A stretch of 11,361 bases of DNA from Conexibacter sp. (GCA_025964215.1 JAOPZG010000459.1:1-11361); one strand, 5' to 3'; positions 1-6,597 are shown, numbered from the stretch's first letter. Numbers and translations are program-made. Notes: generated by a model from the sequence alone, not told the origin.

Positions 1-75
1 CCCGGCGGCTGGCCTGCGCGTCGTTGCGGCGCCGGGCGGAGGGGACCGCGGCGTCAGGCGTCTGGACCGCGCTGC

Positions 76-81
76 TAGGGT
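76..81 (+). promoter_or_regulatory. Possible -10 box for the MFS gene
   Basis: TAGGGT fits the TAnnnT pattern and ends 12 nt before the ATG at 94, so transcription would start about 5 nt upstream of the gene. There is no convincing Shine-Dalgarno sequence and no good -35 hexamer at 17 nt spacing. An 8-bp inverted repeat (54-61 and 87-94) flanks the box. Confidence 0.35.
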
Positions 82-93
82 TGTCAACGCCTG

Positions 94-1527
94 ATGACAT
101 CGTCTGCTGACTCTACCACCTCCCCCGCGCCGCACCGCCAGCACTACGGGCTGACGTTCGCCGTCCTCGCGCTCGCCGGCGCGACCTACGCGGTCCTCCA
201 GTCGCTCGTCGCCCCTGCGATCCCCGAGATCCAGCACGAGTTCCACACGACCGCCACCTCCGCGGCGTGGGTCCTGACGGCCTACCTGCTGAGCGCCTCG
301 ATCTTCACGCCGATCCTCGGCCGCCTCGGGGACATGTTCGGTAAGGAGCGCGTGCTCGTCGGCGTGCTCGTCGTGCTCGCGCTCGGCACGCTGCTCGCCG
401 CGGTCTCCACCGACATCAAGATCCTCATCGCCGGCCGCGTCATCCAGGGCGCCGGCGGCGCGATCTTCCCGCTCGCCTTCGGGATCATCCGCGACGAGTT
501 CCCGCGCGAGCGCATCCCCCACGGCATCGCGCTGATCTCCGCGATCCTCGGCATCGGCGGCGGCCTGGGCATCGTGCTCGCGGGCCCGATCATCGACGTG
601 CTGTCGATCCACTGGCTCTTCTGGATCCCGCTGATCCTCATCGTCATCGCGACGGTGATGACGATCTTCTTCGTGCCCGAGTCGCCGATCAAGACGCCCG
701 GGACGATCAACTGGAGCGGCGCGCTGCTGCTCTCCGCGTGGCTCGTCGCGCTGCTCGTCGGGATCAGCGAGGGCTCGACGTGGGGCTGGCTCGACGGCAA
801 GACGCTCGGCCTCTTCGCCGCCGCGATCGTCCTGCTGGTCGCGTGGATCGCCAACGAGCAGCGCGCCGACGAGCCGCTGGTCGACATGACGATGATGCGG
901 ATCCGCGGCGTCTGGACCGTCAACGCCGCCGCGTTCCTGGTCGGCGCCGGGATGTACAGCTCGTTCGTGCTGCTGCCGCAGTTCACGGAGACCGACAAGT
1001 CCGCCGGCTACGGCTTCAGCGCGAGCGTTACGCAGGCCGGCCTGTTCCTGCTGCCCTCGACGGTGGCGATGCTGATCGTCAGCCCGCTCGCCGGGCGGAT
1101 GTCGGCGCGCGTCGGCTCGCGCGTCCCGCTGGTCGGCGGCTCGATCGCCTGCACGCTGGCGTTCCTGCTGCTGGCGATCGCGCACGACCAGCAGTGGGAG
1201 ATCTACGCGGCGTCGGCGATCCTCGGCGTCGGCATCGGCCTCGCGTTCGCCTCGCTGGCGAACCTGATCGTCGAGGCGGTCCGGCCGGAGCAGACCGGCG
1301 TCGCGACCGGGATGAACACCGTGATGCGCTCGCTCGGCGGCTCGGTCGGCAGCCAGATCGGCGCGAGCGTCATCGCCGGGACCGTGGTCGGGACGGCGCT
1401 GCCGACCGAGCACGGCTTCGAGCTGGCCTTCATCATCGCCGGCGCGGCGTGCTTCCTCGGCGCGCTCGCCAGCCTCGCGGTGCCGCGGCCGCAGCGCTCG
1501 CCGGCGCCGCAGCCGGTTGCCGTGTAG
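94..1527 (+). CDS. MFS drug/solute exporter, DHA2-like
   Basis: A 477-aa integral membrane protein of the major facilitator superfamily, most like the DHA2 drug:H+ antiporters (EmrB/QacA type). It would export a small hydrophobic compound by proton exchange; the substrate cannot be read from sequence. After a polar N-terminus of about 18 residues come hydrophobic helices through nearly the whole length. The MFS loop 2-3 motif is clear at residues 76-86 (GRLGDMFGKER). A glycine-rich motif-C-like helix lies near residues 147-165, typical of the antiporter branch. Length fits DHA2 with 12-14 helices. The ATG at 94 is preferred because homology-like sequence starts soon after it and a -10-like box lies just upstream; there is no clear ribosome binding site. 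An LLM oxidoreductase follows 18 nt downstream with its own promoter signal. Family assignment is secure, substrate unknown. Confidence 0.93.
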   Translation: MTSSADSTTSPAPHRQHYGLTFAVLALAGATYAVLQSLVAPAIPEIQHEFHTTATSAAWVLTAYLLSASIFTPILGRLGDMFGKERVLVGVLVVLALGTLLAAVSTDIKILIAGRVIQGAGGAIFPLAFGIIRDEFPRERIPHGIALISAILGIGGGLGIVLAGPIIDVLSIHWLFWIPLILIVIATVMTIFFVPESPIKTPGTINWSGALLLSAWLVALLVGISEGSTWGWLDGKTLGLFAAAIVLLVAWIANEQRADEPLVDMTMMRIRGVWTVNAAAFLVGAGMYSSFVLLPQFTETDKSAGYGFSASVTQAGLFLLPSTVAMLIVSPLAGRMSARVGSRVPLVGGSIACTLAFLLLAIAHDQQWEIYAASAILGVGIGLAFASLANLIVEAVRPEQTGVATGMNTVMRSLGGSVGSQIGASVIAGTVVGTALPTEHGFELAFIIAGAACFLGALASLAVPRPQRSPAPQPVAV

Positions 1528-1532
1528 TTCGA

Positions 1533-1538
1533 TACGCT
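1533..1538 (+). promoter_or_regulatory. Leaderless-type -10 box of the LLM oxidoreductase gene
   Basis: TACGCT lies exactly 7 nt before the ATG at 1546, the spacing expected if the transcript starts on the A of the start codon. No Shine-Dalgarno sequence fits in the 18-nt gap after the MFS stop codon. No good -35 hexamer is seen. Confidence 0.5.
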
Positions 1539-1545
1539 TCGAACC

Positions 1546-2472
1546 ATGAGCGATACCACGGGGTTCTGGGCCGATCCGGCGACCGCGGGCGCGCAGCTCG
1601 GCCGGATCGGGGTCTGGCTCGGCGGGCTCGGGCGCGTGAGCTGGGCCGAGGGCCGCGAGGCCGCCCGGCGCGTCGAGGCGGCGGGCTACGGCGCGCTGTG
1701 GATCAGCGAGACGCCCGGCGGCAAGGAGCCGTTCGCGCACGCCGGGCTGCTGCTCGGCGCGACCGAGCGGATCCCGGTCGCGACGGGGATCGCCAACATC
1801 TGGGTCCGCGACGCGACCGCCGCGCGCGACGGCGCCGCCGCGCTGGCCGAGGCGCATCCCGGCCGCTTCGCGCTCGGGCTCGGCGTGTCCCACCAGCCGG
1901 TCGCCGCGATGCGCGGCTATGACTACGGCAAGCCGCTGACCGCGATGAAGGGGTACTTGGACGCGCTCGACGCGCTGCCCTGGAACGCCCCCGCGCCGGC
2001 GCAGCCCGTGCCGCTGCTGCTCGCGGCGCTGCGGCCGAAGATGTTGGGGTTGTCGGCCGAGCGGACCGCCGGCGCGCATCCGTACTTCGTGCCGGTCGAG
2101 CACACGGAGATCGCGCGGGCGACGCTGGGCGTCGGGCCGCTGCTGGCACCGGAGGTGTCGATCGTGCTGGAGCGCGATGAGCGCGCGGCCCGCGAGCGCG
2201 CGCGGAGGTTCGCCTCGTTGTACCTGCAACTGCCCAACTACACCAACAACCTGCGGGACCTCGGCTACGGCGACGAGGACCTCGAGGGCGGCGGCAGCGA
2301 CCGGCTGATCGACGCGATCGTCGGCTGGGGCGACATCGACGCGGTCGCTGCGCGGGTGAAGGCGCACCTCGACGCGGGCGCCGACCACGTGTGCGTCCAG
2401 TCGGTCGGCGCGTCGGTGGACGTGGCGGTCGCGGAGCTCGAGGCGCTCGCGCCCGCGTTGTTGTCGCTCTAG
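1546..2472 (+). CDS. LLM-class, probably F420-dependent oxidoreductase
   Basis: A 308-aa protein of the bacterial luciferase-like monooxygenase fold, resembling the actinobacterial TIGR03620 (MSMEG_4141-like) group of predicted F420-dependent oxidoreductases. It would be a soluble TIM-barrel enzyme using F420H2 or a flavin to reduce or oxidise an unknown substrate. Recognisable family segments are AAGYGALWISE at residues 45-55, GIANIWVRD at 81-89, the glycine-rich strand with GLGVSHQPVA at 111-120, and a C-terminal AGADHVCVQ strand close to residue 280. Length is normal for the group. The start at 1546 is supported by a -10 box 7 nt upstream. It ends 2 nt before the stop codon of a convergent gene. 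F420 rather than FMN use is inferred from the family, not from a diagnostic residue. The adjacent MFS exporter hints at shared small-molecule metabolism, but the genes appear to be transcribed separately. Confidence 0.88.
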   Translation: MSDTTGFWADPATAGAQLGRIGVWLGGLGRVSWAEGREAARRVEAAGYGALWISETPGGKEPFAHAGLLLGATERIPVATGIANIWVRDATAARDGAAALAEAHPGRFALGLGVSHQPVAAMRGYDYGKPLTAMKGYLDALDALPWNAPAPAQPVPLLLAALRPKMLGLSAERTAGAHPYFVPVEHTEIARATLGVGPLLAPEVSIVLERDERAARERARRFASLYLQLPNYTNNLRDLGYGDEDLEGGGSDRLIDAIVGWGDIDAVAARVKAHLDAGADHVCVQSVGASVDVAVAELEALAPALLSL

Positions 2473-2474
2473 TC

Positions 2475-2672
2475 CTAGAAGTCGTCGGGGTCCGGCTCGT
2501 CCTCGGTGAAGATCGTGCGGACCGGATGCCGCAGCAGCACCCCCGCCTTCTGCCGATCATCGGCATCGAGCGTGAAGTACACGGCGATCCCACCGATCAC
2601 CATCGCGAACGCCCCAGCGCCGGTGGCCAGCACGATCTCGGTGACGCCGGACGCGGCGACGATGAAGCCCAT
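2475..2672 (-). CDS. Small single-helix membrane protein, function unknown
   Basis: A 65-aa protein that I do not recognise. One hydrophobic, glycine/alanine-rich helix spans about residues 10-34. A short cytoplasmic-looking segment with basic residues (DDRQKAGVLLRHPVRT) follows, then a very acidic tail (FTEDEPDPDDF). The sequence looks like an actinobacterial small membrane protein and not like a random GC-rich frame. A TACCGT box 6 nt before the ATG at 2672 supports the start and would give a leaderless mRNA. It is convergent with the LLM gene (2 nt between stop codons). Upstream lies a large inverted repeat and then the 3' end of cbtA, so it is not in an evident operon. It may be a subunit or anchor, but nothing in the sequence proves that. 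Confidence 0.6.
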   Translation of the reverse strand: MGFIVAASGVTEIVLATGAGAFAMVIGGIAVYFTLDADDRQKAGVLLRHPVRTIFTEDEPDPDDF

Positions 2673-2678
2673 CGCACG

Positions 2679-2684
2679 ACGGTA
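2679..2684 (-). promoter_or_regulatory. Leaderless-type -10 box of the small membrane protein gene
   Basis: On the minus strand TACCGT lies 6 nt before the ATG at 2672, and there is no Shine-Dalgarno sequence. A CTGACC hexamer sits 20 nt upstream inside the inverted repeat, which is too far for a normal -35 element. Confidence 0.4.
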
Positions 2685-2702
2685 GCGCCACCACCACCAC
2701 CG

Positions 2703-2755
2703 GGGGTCAGACCCCCTCGAGGGTTCGCCGCCAACCCTCGAGGGGGTCTGACCCC
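2703..2755. repeat. Perfect 23-bp inverted repeat (composite palindrome)
   Basis: The arms at 2703-2725 and 2733-2755 are perfect reverse complements (23 of 23) around a 7-nt CGCCGCC spacer. Each arm is built of two smaller palindromes: a 13-nt GGGGTC-A-GACCCC unit (in the right arm GGGGTC-T-GACCCC) and a 10-nt CCCTCGAGGG unit. The element sits between cbtA and the small membrane protein gene, both on the minus strand. It could act as a transcription terminator or mRNA-stabilising hairpin for cbtBA, or be one copy of a dispersed REP-like intergenic element. It has no T-tract. Confidence 0.85.
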
Positions 2756-2784
2756 GTCGAGCGTTGCGGCCAACCCTCGAGGGG
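2752..2784. repeat. Degenerate tandem copy of the palindrome core
   Basis: This 33-nt stretch repeats 2712-2745 with five or so differences and one missing base, and ends in the same 13 nt (AACCCTCGAGGGG). It can fold into an imperfect hairpin (CCCCgTCGAGcGTT against AACcCTCGAgGGG). It starts 5 nt after the cbtA stop codon, so it would be the first structure transcribed after cbtA. Confidence 0.65.
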
Positions 2785-2789
2785 ACCGG

Positions 2790-3536
2790 CTAGGCCGGCG
2801 ACGCCGCGGGTGCGCCGGTGCGGTGCGGCGCCGGCTCCAGCAGGCGCTGGGCGACGGCGCCGAAGCCGAGGCCGAGCGTCAGCCAGAGGGTGGCGTTGAT
2901 GCCCAGCGAGGCGATGCGGAACCGGTAGAGCACGTCGGCCGGGAAGCCAGCGGGCGTCTCGTGGACGCCGGGCAGGATCAGCTCGGCCACCGCGACGACC
3001 GCGATCAGCACGGAGCCGGCGGCGCTCGCGGCGTTCCAGCCGCCGAGCGACGGCAGCAGCGAGCGCCGCACGCGCCCGGCGGCGACGAGCGCGAGGATGG
3101 TGACGGCGATCATCGCGAAGAACAGCACCGTGCGCTTGTCGATGGTGTCGGGGTTGCCGACCGTCGGCGGGTTGGCGGGGTACTTGGTGAACGGCAGCAG
3201 CGTGATCGAGACGAACGCGCCGGCCGCCAGCAGCGCCGAGGTCCCGCGCGCACCGAGCGCGCCGACGCGCCCGTACGCGTAGGCGTACACCAACCCGAAC
3301 AGGCCGCCGAGCGCGACGCCCGTCGCGACCGTCCCGGTCAGCAACCCGAACGTGCGCTGCACGCCACGGCTGACGACCTCCGGACCCATCGCGTCGTGGT
3401 GGAGCGCCGCGAGGTGGTCCTCGAAGTCGATCGCGTGCTGGACCTGCGGCTCACCGAAGACGTAGGCGAACGCGAAGGCGAGCAGGCCGGCTCCGAGGCC
3501 GACCAGCATGCCCCGGATGAGCAGCGAGCGAACCAT
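2790..3536 (-). CDS. cbtA: CbtA family membrane protein, proposed cobalt transporter
   Basis: A 248-aa integral membrane protein matching the CbtA family, proposed (from B12-riboswitch genomics) to be the channel part of a cobalt importer. It has about five or six hydrophobic helices, near residues 5-26, 63-87, 98-117, 136-155, 172-190 and 208-230. The family signature FTKYPANPPTVGNP occurs at residues 116-129. His34, His46 and His47 lie in the first external or internal loop with acidic residues (DFEDHLAALHHDAM) and could bind metal. The gene follows cbtB by 15 nt on the minus strand, and its ribosome binding site is weak, suggesting translation linked to cbtB. The cobalamin riboswitch upstream of cbtB should control both. 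A palindromic repeat starts just after its stop codon. Metal specificity is inferred from family and riboswitch context. Confidence 0.9.
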   Translation of the reverse strand: MVRSLLIRGMLVGLGAGLLAFAFAYVFGEPQVQHAIDFEDHLAALHHDAMGPEVVSRGVQRTFGLLTGTVATGVALGGLFGLVYAYAYGRVGALGARGTSALLAAGAFVSITLLPFTKYPANPPTVGNPDTIDKRTVLFFAMIAVTILALVAAGRVRRSLLPSLGGWNAASAAGSVLIAVVAVAELILPGVHETPAGFPADVLYRFRIASLGINATLWLTLGLGFGAVAQRLLEPAPHRTGAPAASPA

Positions 3537-3551
3537 GTCAGCGACCGCCGC

Positions 3552-3770
3552 TCAGTGGCAGGGGAAGCCGAGCAGGTGGCGGGCGTCGTGCACGAACTCG
3601 TGGACATCGGTCCCCGAGATCACAGACAACGCACCCTCCTCGGCACCCACGAAGTAGATGATGATCATGAGCACCAGGCCGCCGAACAGGGCGTACGGCA
3701 GCAGCTCACGGGGCGAGGCGATCGGAGCGGGCGCGGCACCGGCCTTGCGCTCCAGCGCGACATCGGACAT
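3552..3770 (-). CDS. cbtB: CbtB family small membrane protein, proposed cobalt transporter subunit
   Basis: A 72-aa protein with the two CbtB hallmarks. One transmembrane helix lies near residues 24-43, and a C-terminal metal-binding motif VHEFVHDARHLLGFPCH (residues 56-72) carries His57, Glu58, His61, Asp62, His65, Cys71 and the terminal His72. It is thought to capture Co2+ for delivery through CbtA. The ATG at 3770 is preceded by a strong AGGAGG Shine-Dalgarno sequence (3784-3779 on the minus strand) at 8 nt spacing. It is the first gene of the cbtBA operon and lies directly downstream of a cobalamin riboswitch, as in the family's usual context. Length and C-terminus are intact. The cobalt role is a family prediction. 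Confidence 0.93.
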   Translation of the reverse strand: MSDVALERKAGAAPAPIASPRELLPYALFGGLVLMIIIYFVGAEEGALSVISGTDVHEFVHDARHLLGFPCH

Positions 3771-3774
3771 TCGA

Positions 3775-3819
3775 CTTTCCTCCTCGGGATTGCGCGTCCC
3801 GTACGTGGTTTCAGGAAAG
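3775..3819 (-). promoter_or_regulatory. Anti-Shine-Dalgarno switching helix and SD of cbtB
   Basis: In the minus-strand RNA, CUUUCCU (3819-3813) is perfectly complementary to AGGAAAG (3781-3775), which overlaps the cbtB Shine-Dalgarno AGGAGG (3784-3779). The 7-bp helix encloses a smaller hairpin (CGGGA 3801-3797 with UCCCG 3789-3785). Closing it would hide the ribosome binding site. This suggests translational control of cbtB by the riboswitch. Confidence 0.6.
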
Positions 3820-3915
3820 CGCGGAAGTGAGTGTCTGGCTCCCGGAGGCTGAACCCCCGATCACAGTGGCGCGACCGCGCCGGACTCTCACCGGCTTCCT
3901 CGCTCCTCACACGCT
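3785..3915 (-). ncRNA. Cobalamin (B12) riboswitch upstream of cbtBA
   Basis: Read on the minus strand, the leader has the ordered conserved parts of a cobalamin aptamer. GUGAG (3910-3906) pairs with CUCAC (3831-3827) as the closing stem. Then come GAGGAAGCCGGUG, a GCCGG/CCGGC helix (3895-3891 with 3883-3879), the box GCCACUGUGA (3870-3861), a 6-bp hairpin (3859-3854 with 3848-3843, one G-U) and the B12-box-like AGCCAGAC (3840-3833). A later hairpin (3801-3785) has loop CGCGCAA, whose GCGC (3795-3792) can pair with GCGC (3872-3869) in the apical CGCGC loop, the expected kissing contact. The aptamer is compact: the large peripheral arm of long cobalamin riboswitches is absent. Bound cobalamin should stabilise the terminal hairpin beside the cbtB ribosome binding site and turn off cobalt uptake. 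Confidence 0.9.
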
Positions 3916-4210
3916 GGGATGGATCCTATGGGACGGGGCAAGGGAACGGTCGGCGGCCGCGGCACGCCGGCGCAGCACGCGTCGGCGGCGCGATGCGGCC
4001 GCAGCCATGGCGTCACTCCGTGTCGTCGCAACCGACGCGCAGACGTCATGCGCGCCGTTCGGTGCCCACACGATCCGGGCCCAGGGAGCAGCGCACACCC
4101 GTCACACGACGCCCAACCTCGAGACGACCGCGCGCGACGCGGAGCGGAGGTGGCGAGCGACACGGAGATGACGCCCGGCCAGCCCCGCCCCGCACAACGA
4201 CCAAACCGAG
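3916..4210. other. Intergenic stretch between cbtBA leader and fprA
   Basis: Apart from the candidate cbtB promoter near 3923-3951, I see no credible gene on either strand. The open frames here translate to arginine/proline-rich low-complexity peptides typical of non-coding GC-rich DNA. A small perfect stem (4128-4132 with 4138-4142, 5-nt loop) lies about 70 nt past the fprA stop codon. It might help end that transcript but has no T-tract. Confidence 0.5.
3923..3928 (-). promoter_or_regulatory. Candidate -10 box of the riboswitch-cbtBA transcript
   Basis: TAGGAT on the minus strand would place the transcription start near 3915, directly at the 5' edge of the riboswitch closing stem. The position fits well. 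The -35 region is weak (GACCGT at 17 nt). Confidence 0.45.
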
Positions 4211-5626
4211 CTACGACCCGCTCACCACACGCGATCGCTCGACCAGATCCGCCACCCGCACGAGCTTCACCCGCGGCCGCCCATGCGGCTCGCCCGAGGA
4301 CTTCTCGTGCGCGTCGATCGCCTCCCAGCCGGCCCACGTCACCGACTCCGGCGCGCGCTCCGCGTAGAACGCCGCGATCTCCTCGGCATCCGTCACCACC
4401 GGCGCGTTCAGCGCGCCCGCGTCGCGATCCTCGACGATCCGCGCGACCGTGTCCGCCGCGTCCTTCTTGTTCGTCCCGATCACGCCGCTCGGCCCGCGCT
4501 TGATCCACCCCACCACGTACTCGCCGCGATGCGCGTCGCCGCTCTCGGCGCACACGCGCCCGCCGGCGTTGCGGATCAGCCCGCGGCGGTCGTCGAACGG
4601 CACGTCGTCGACCGGCCGGCCGCGGTAGCCGATCGAGCGCAGGACCAACCCGCACTCGATGGTCTCCTCGGCGCCCGTCGGCACCGCGCGCAGCGAGCCG
4701 TCCTCGCCGCGCTGGATCTCGTTGATCGCCACGCGCACGCCCGTCACCTGGCCGTGCTCGCCGTCGCCGAGGATCTCGACCGGCGAGCGCAGGAAGCGCA
4801 GGATCACGCGGTGCGACGCCGCCTTCGGCCCCGCCTCCGCGTAGCCGCGCAGGATCTCGACGTTCTTGCGCGCCGTGATGTCGGCCTCCTCCTCGAGCCA
4901 CTTCGCGGAGTGCTCGTCGAGGTCGAGGTCGGTCGGGTCGATCTCGACGCCCGCGCGCTGCAGGTCGGCGAGCTCGCGCAGCTCCGGGTTCGTGAACGCG
5001 GCCTGGGCCGGGCCGCGGCGGCCGAGCAGGACGACCTCCTCGACCTGCGACTCCGCGAGCACCTCGATCGCGTGGTCGGCCGTGTCGGTCGGCTGCAGCT
5101 CGTCGGGGTGCAGGACGAGCATCCGGGCGACGTCGATCGCGACGTTGCCGTTGCCGATCACGACCGCGCGCTTGACGCTCAGGTCGTACTCGTGGTCGGC
5201 CGCGTCGGGGTGGCCGTTGTACCAGCCCACGAACTGCGTGGCCCCGTGCACGCCGCGCCGGTCCTCGCCGGCGATGTTCAAGCGGTTGTCGTCGGAGGTC
5301 CCGAGCGCGTAGAGCACCACGTCGTAGCGCTCGAGCAGCTCGGCGCGCGTCACGTCCTGCCCCAGCCGGACCCCGCCGAAGAACCGGAAGCCGTCCTTCT
5401 TGGCCGTCTTCTCGTAGACCCGCGTGACCGCCTTGATCTTCGGGTGGTCCGGCGCGACGCCCGCGCGCACGAGGCCGAACGGCGTCGGCAGCGCGTCGAG
5501 CACGTCGACCTCGAAGCCCTCCTTGAGGAGCTGGTCGGCGGCGTAGAACCCGGAGGGCCCGGCGCCGACGATCACCGCACGGCGGACGGGGGTCGGGGTG
5601 GCGGTGTCAGGGACGAGATCGGTCAT
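4211..5626 (-). CDS. fprA: Ferredoxin/adrenodoxin-type NADP+ reductase (FprA)
   Basis: A 471-aa flavoenzyme of the glutathione-reductase fold, closely resembling mycobacterial FprA (about 456 aa). It moves electrons between NADPH and ferredoxins through FAD in the cytoplasm, typically feeding cytochromes P450 or Fe-S enzymes. The FAD Rossmann motif GAGPSGFYAA is at residues 21-30. The family segment LPTPFGLVRAGVAPDHPK follows near 46-63. The NADP-binding motif GNGNVAIDVAR is at 158-168, and RRGPAQAAFT at 203-212. The FAD-contact segment GWIKRGPSGVIGTNKKDA lies near residue 380. The C-terminus GEPHGRPRVKL matches FprA well. The ATG at 5626 is chosen because only a short unconserved tail precedes the Rossmann motif and no other in-frame start lies nearby. 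There is no clear Shine-Dalgarno; a TAGAGT at 5670-5665 could be a distant -10. It stands alone, with no ferredoxin or P450 gene in the window. Confidence 0.95.
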   Translation of the reverse strand: MTDLVPDTATPTPVRRAVIVGAGPSGFYAADQLLKEGFEVDVLDALPTPFGLVRAGVAPDHPKIKAVTRVYEKTAKKDGFRFFGGVRLGQDVTRAELLERYDVVLYALGTSDDNRLNIAGEDRRGVHGATQFVGWYNGHPDAADHEYDLSVKRAVVIGNGNVAIDVARMLVLHPDELQPTDTADHAIEVLAESQVEEVVLLGRRGPAQAAFTNPELRELADLQRAGVEIDPTDLDLDEHSAKWLEEEADITARKNVEILRGYAEAGPKAASHRVILRFLRSPVEILGDGEHGQVTGVRVAINEIQRGEDGSLRAVPTGAEETIECGLVLRSIGYRGRPVDDVPFDDRRGLIRNAGGRVCAESGDAHRGEYVVGWIKRGPSGVIGTNKKDAADTVARIVEDRDAGALNAPVVTDAEEIAAFYAERAPESVTWAGWEAIDAHEKSSGEPHGRPRVKLVRVADLVERSRVVSGS

Positions 5627-5699
5627 GAGAGAGGTGATCCACGGTGAGGGGGCGCGGATCCCCGACTCTAGCGATCGGATATGGGCATTCGCTGCGCGG

Positions 5700-5723
5700 C
5701 GCCTGGGCCGAACGACCCAGGCG
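5700..5723 (-). terminator. Hairpin terminator after the ABC exporter operon
   Basis: An 8-bp perfect stem (CGCCTGGG 5700-5707 with CCCAGGCG 5716-5723) around an 8-nt loop lies 17 nt past the permease stop codon. There is no T-tract, as is common for actinobacterial hairpins. It separates the exporter genes from fprA, which runs in the same direction. Confidence 0.5.
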
Positions 5724-5739
5724 GGGCGTACCGCAAGGC

Positions 5740-6597
5740 CTACGACTTGATCGACCGCTGGTACTGCATAACCGCCAGCGGCGCGCAGACGACCACGATC
5801 CCGACCGCCCAGATCAAGGTGTAGGCCACGGGGTGCTGGAGCGGCCACGCGCCGCTGGAGGGCGTCACGCCGCCGGGGTTCTCGAAGAGGTGCCGCAGCG
5901 CGTTGGCCAGCGACGAGGTCGGGTTCCACTCCGCGATCGTCTTCAGCACCGACGGCAGCGTGCTCGTCGGCACGAACGTCGAGGCGATGAACGTCACTGG
6001 GAAGATCACGACGAACGCCACGCCCTGCACGCCCTCGGGCGTCGGCACGAGGCTGCCGAGCAGCACGCCGATCCAGATCATCGCGAACGAGAAGACCACC
6101 ATCAACCCGTAGGCGCCGAGCACGTCGAGCACGCCGGAGTGGATCCGCCAGCCGACGACGAAGCCCGCGATCGTCATGAACCCGATCGGCAGGAACGCGC
6201 GGATCAGGTTCGCCACCGCGTGGCCCGCGAGCACGCTCGCCCGCGAGATGGGCAGCGAGTGGAAGCGGTCGATCGCGCCGTTGTTGCGGTCGTTGGAGAG
6301 CGCGAGCGCCACGCCGAAGCAGCCGAAGACGATCGTCTGGGCGAAGATCCCGCCCATCAGGAACTCCTTGTAGCTCCCGCCGCCGGGCACCGCGATCGCG
6401 CCGCCGAAGACGAACGCGAACAGCAGCACGAACATGACCGGCTGGATCGTCGCGTCCGACAGCGCCTCCGGCTGGCGGCGCATGTGGATGAGGCCGCGGC
6501 GCGCGATCACCCACGTGTCGGAGACGAACGTCCCGCGAGCGCGCGCGGGGCGCGCCGGGTGCAGGGTCGGGGTCTCGGTGGCGGCCTGGGTGCTCAT
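5740..6597 (-). CDS. ABC-2 type exporter permease, DrrB-like
   Basis: A 285-aa permease of the ABC-2/DrrB family, expected to form a dimer with the preceding ATPase and export a drug-like or lipid-like substrate. After a cytoplasmic N-terminus (with RRGLIHMRRQPEAL at 33-46, typical of DrrB proteins) there are six hydrophobic helices, near 51-70, 82-102, 128-150, 158-181, 191-209 and 258-277. The conserved loop with RNNGAIDRFHSLPISR (residues 104-119) and the segment AEWNPTSSLANALRHLF (222-238) are characteristic. The ATG at 6597 overlaps the ATPase stop codon as ATGA, and GAGGAG (6608-6603) gives a ribosome binding site at 5 nt spacing. Translation is therefore probably coupled. Substrate unknown. 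Confidence 0.93.
   Translation of the reverse strand: MSTQAATETPTLHPARPARARGTFVSDTWVIARRGLIHMRRQPEALSDATIQPVMFVLLFAFVFGGAIAVPGGGSYKEFLMGGIFAQTIVFGCFGVALALSNDRNNGAIDRFHSLPISRASVLAGHAVANLIRAFLPIGFMTIAGFVVGWRIHSGVLDVLGAYGLMVVFSFAMIWIGVLLGSLVPTPEGVQGVAFVVIFPVTFIASTFVPTSTLPSVLKTIAEWNPTSSLANALRHLFENPGGVTPSSGAWPLQHPVAYTLIWAVGIVVVCAPLAVMQYQRSIKS

Noticed and set aside
82..87. Perfect TTGACA on the minus strand near the left edge, as a divergent promoter
   Set aside because: No -10-like hexamer occurs 16-19 nt downstream on that strand and no minus-strand gene start is visible before the window edge.
2703..2784. Short CRISPR-like repeat array
   Set aside because: The repeats are palindromic units with 7-nt spacing and only one degenerate further copy. 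There are no unique spacers of 30-40 nt and no cas genes.
3831..4503. Several Arg/Pro/Ala-rich frames in the cbtB-fprA gap
   Set aside because: They lack start signals and conserved motifs, and overlap the riboswitch and the 3' end of fprA.
4283..5647. Long plus-strand open frame (454 codons) opposite fprA
   Set aside because: It translates to arginine/valine/aspartate-rich low-complexity sequence with no fold-like pattern, and the minus strand encodes a full FprA with all motifs. Antisense frames stay open by chance in GC-rich DNA.
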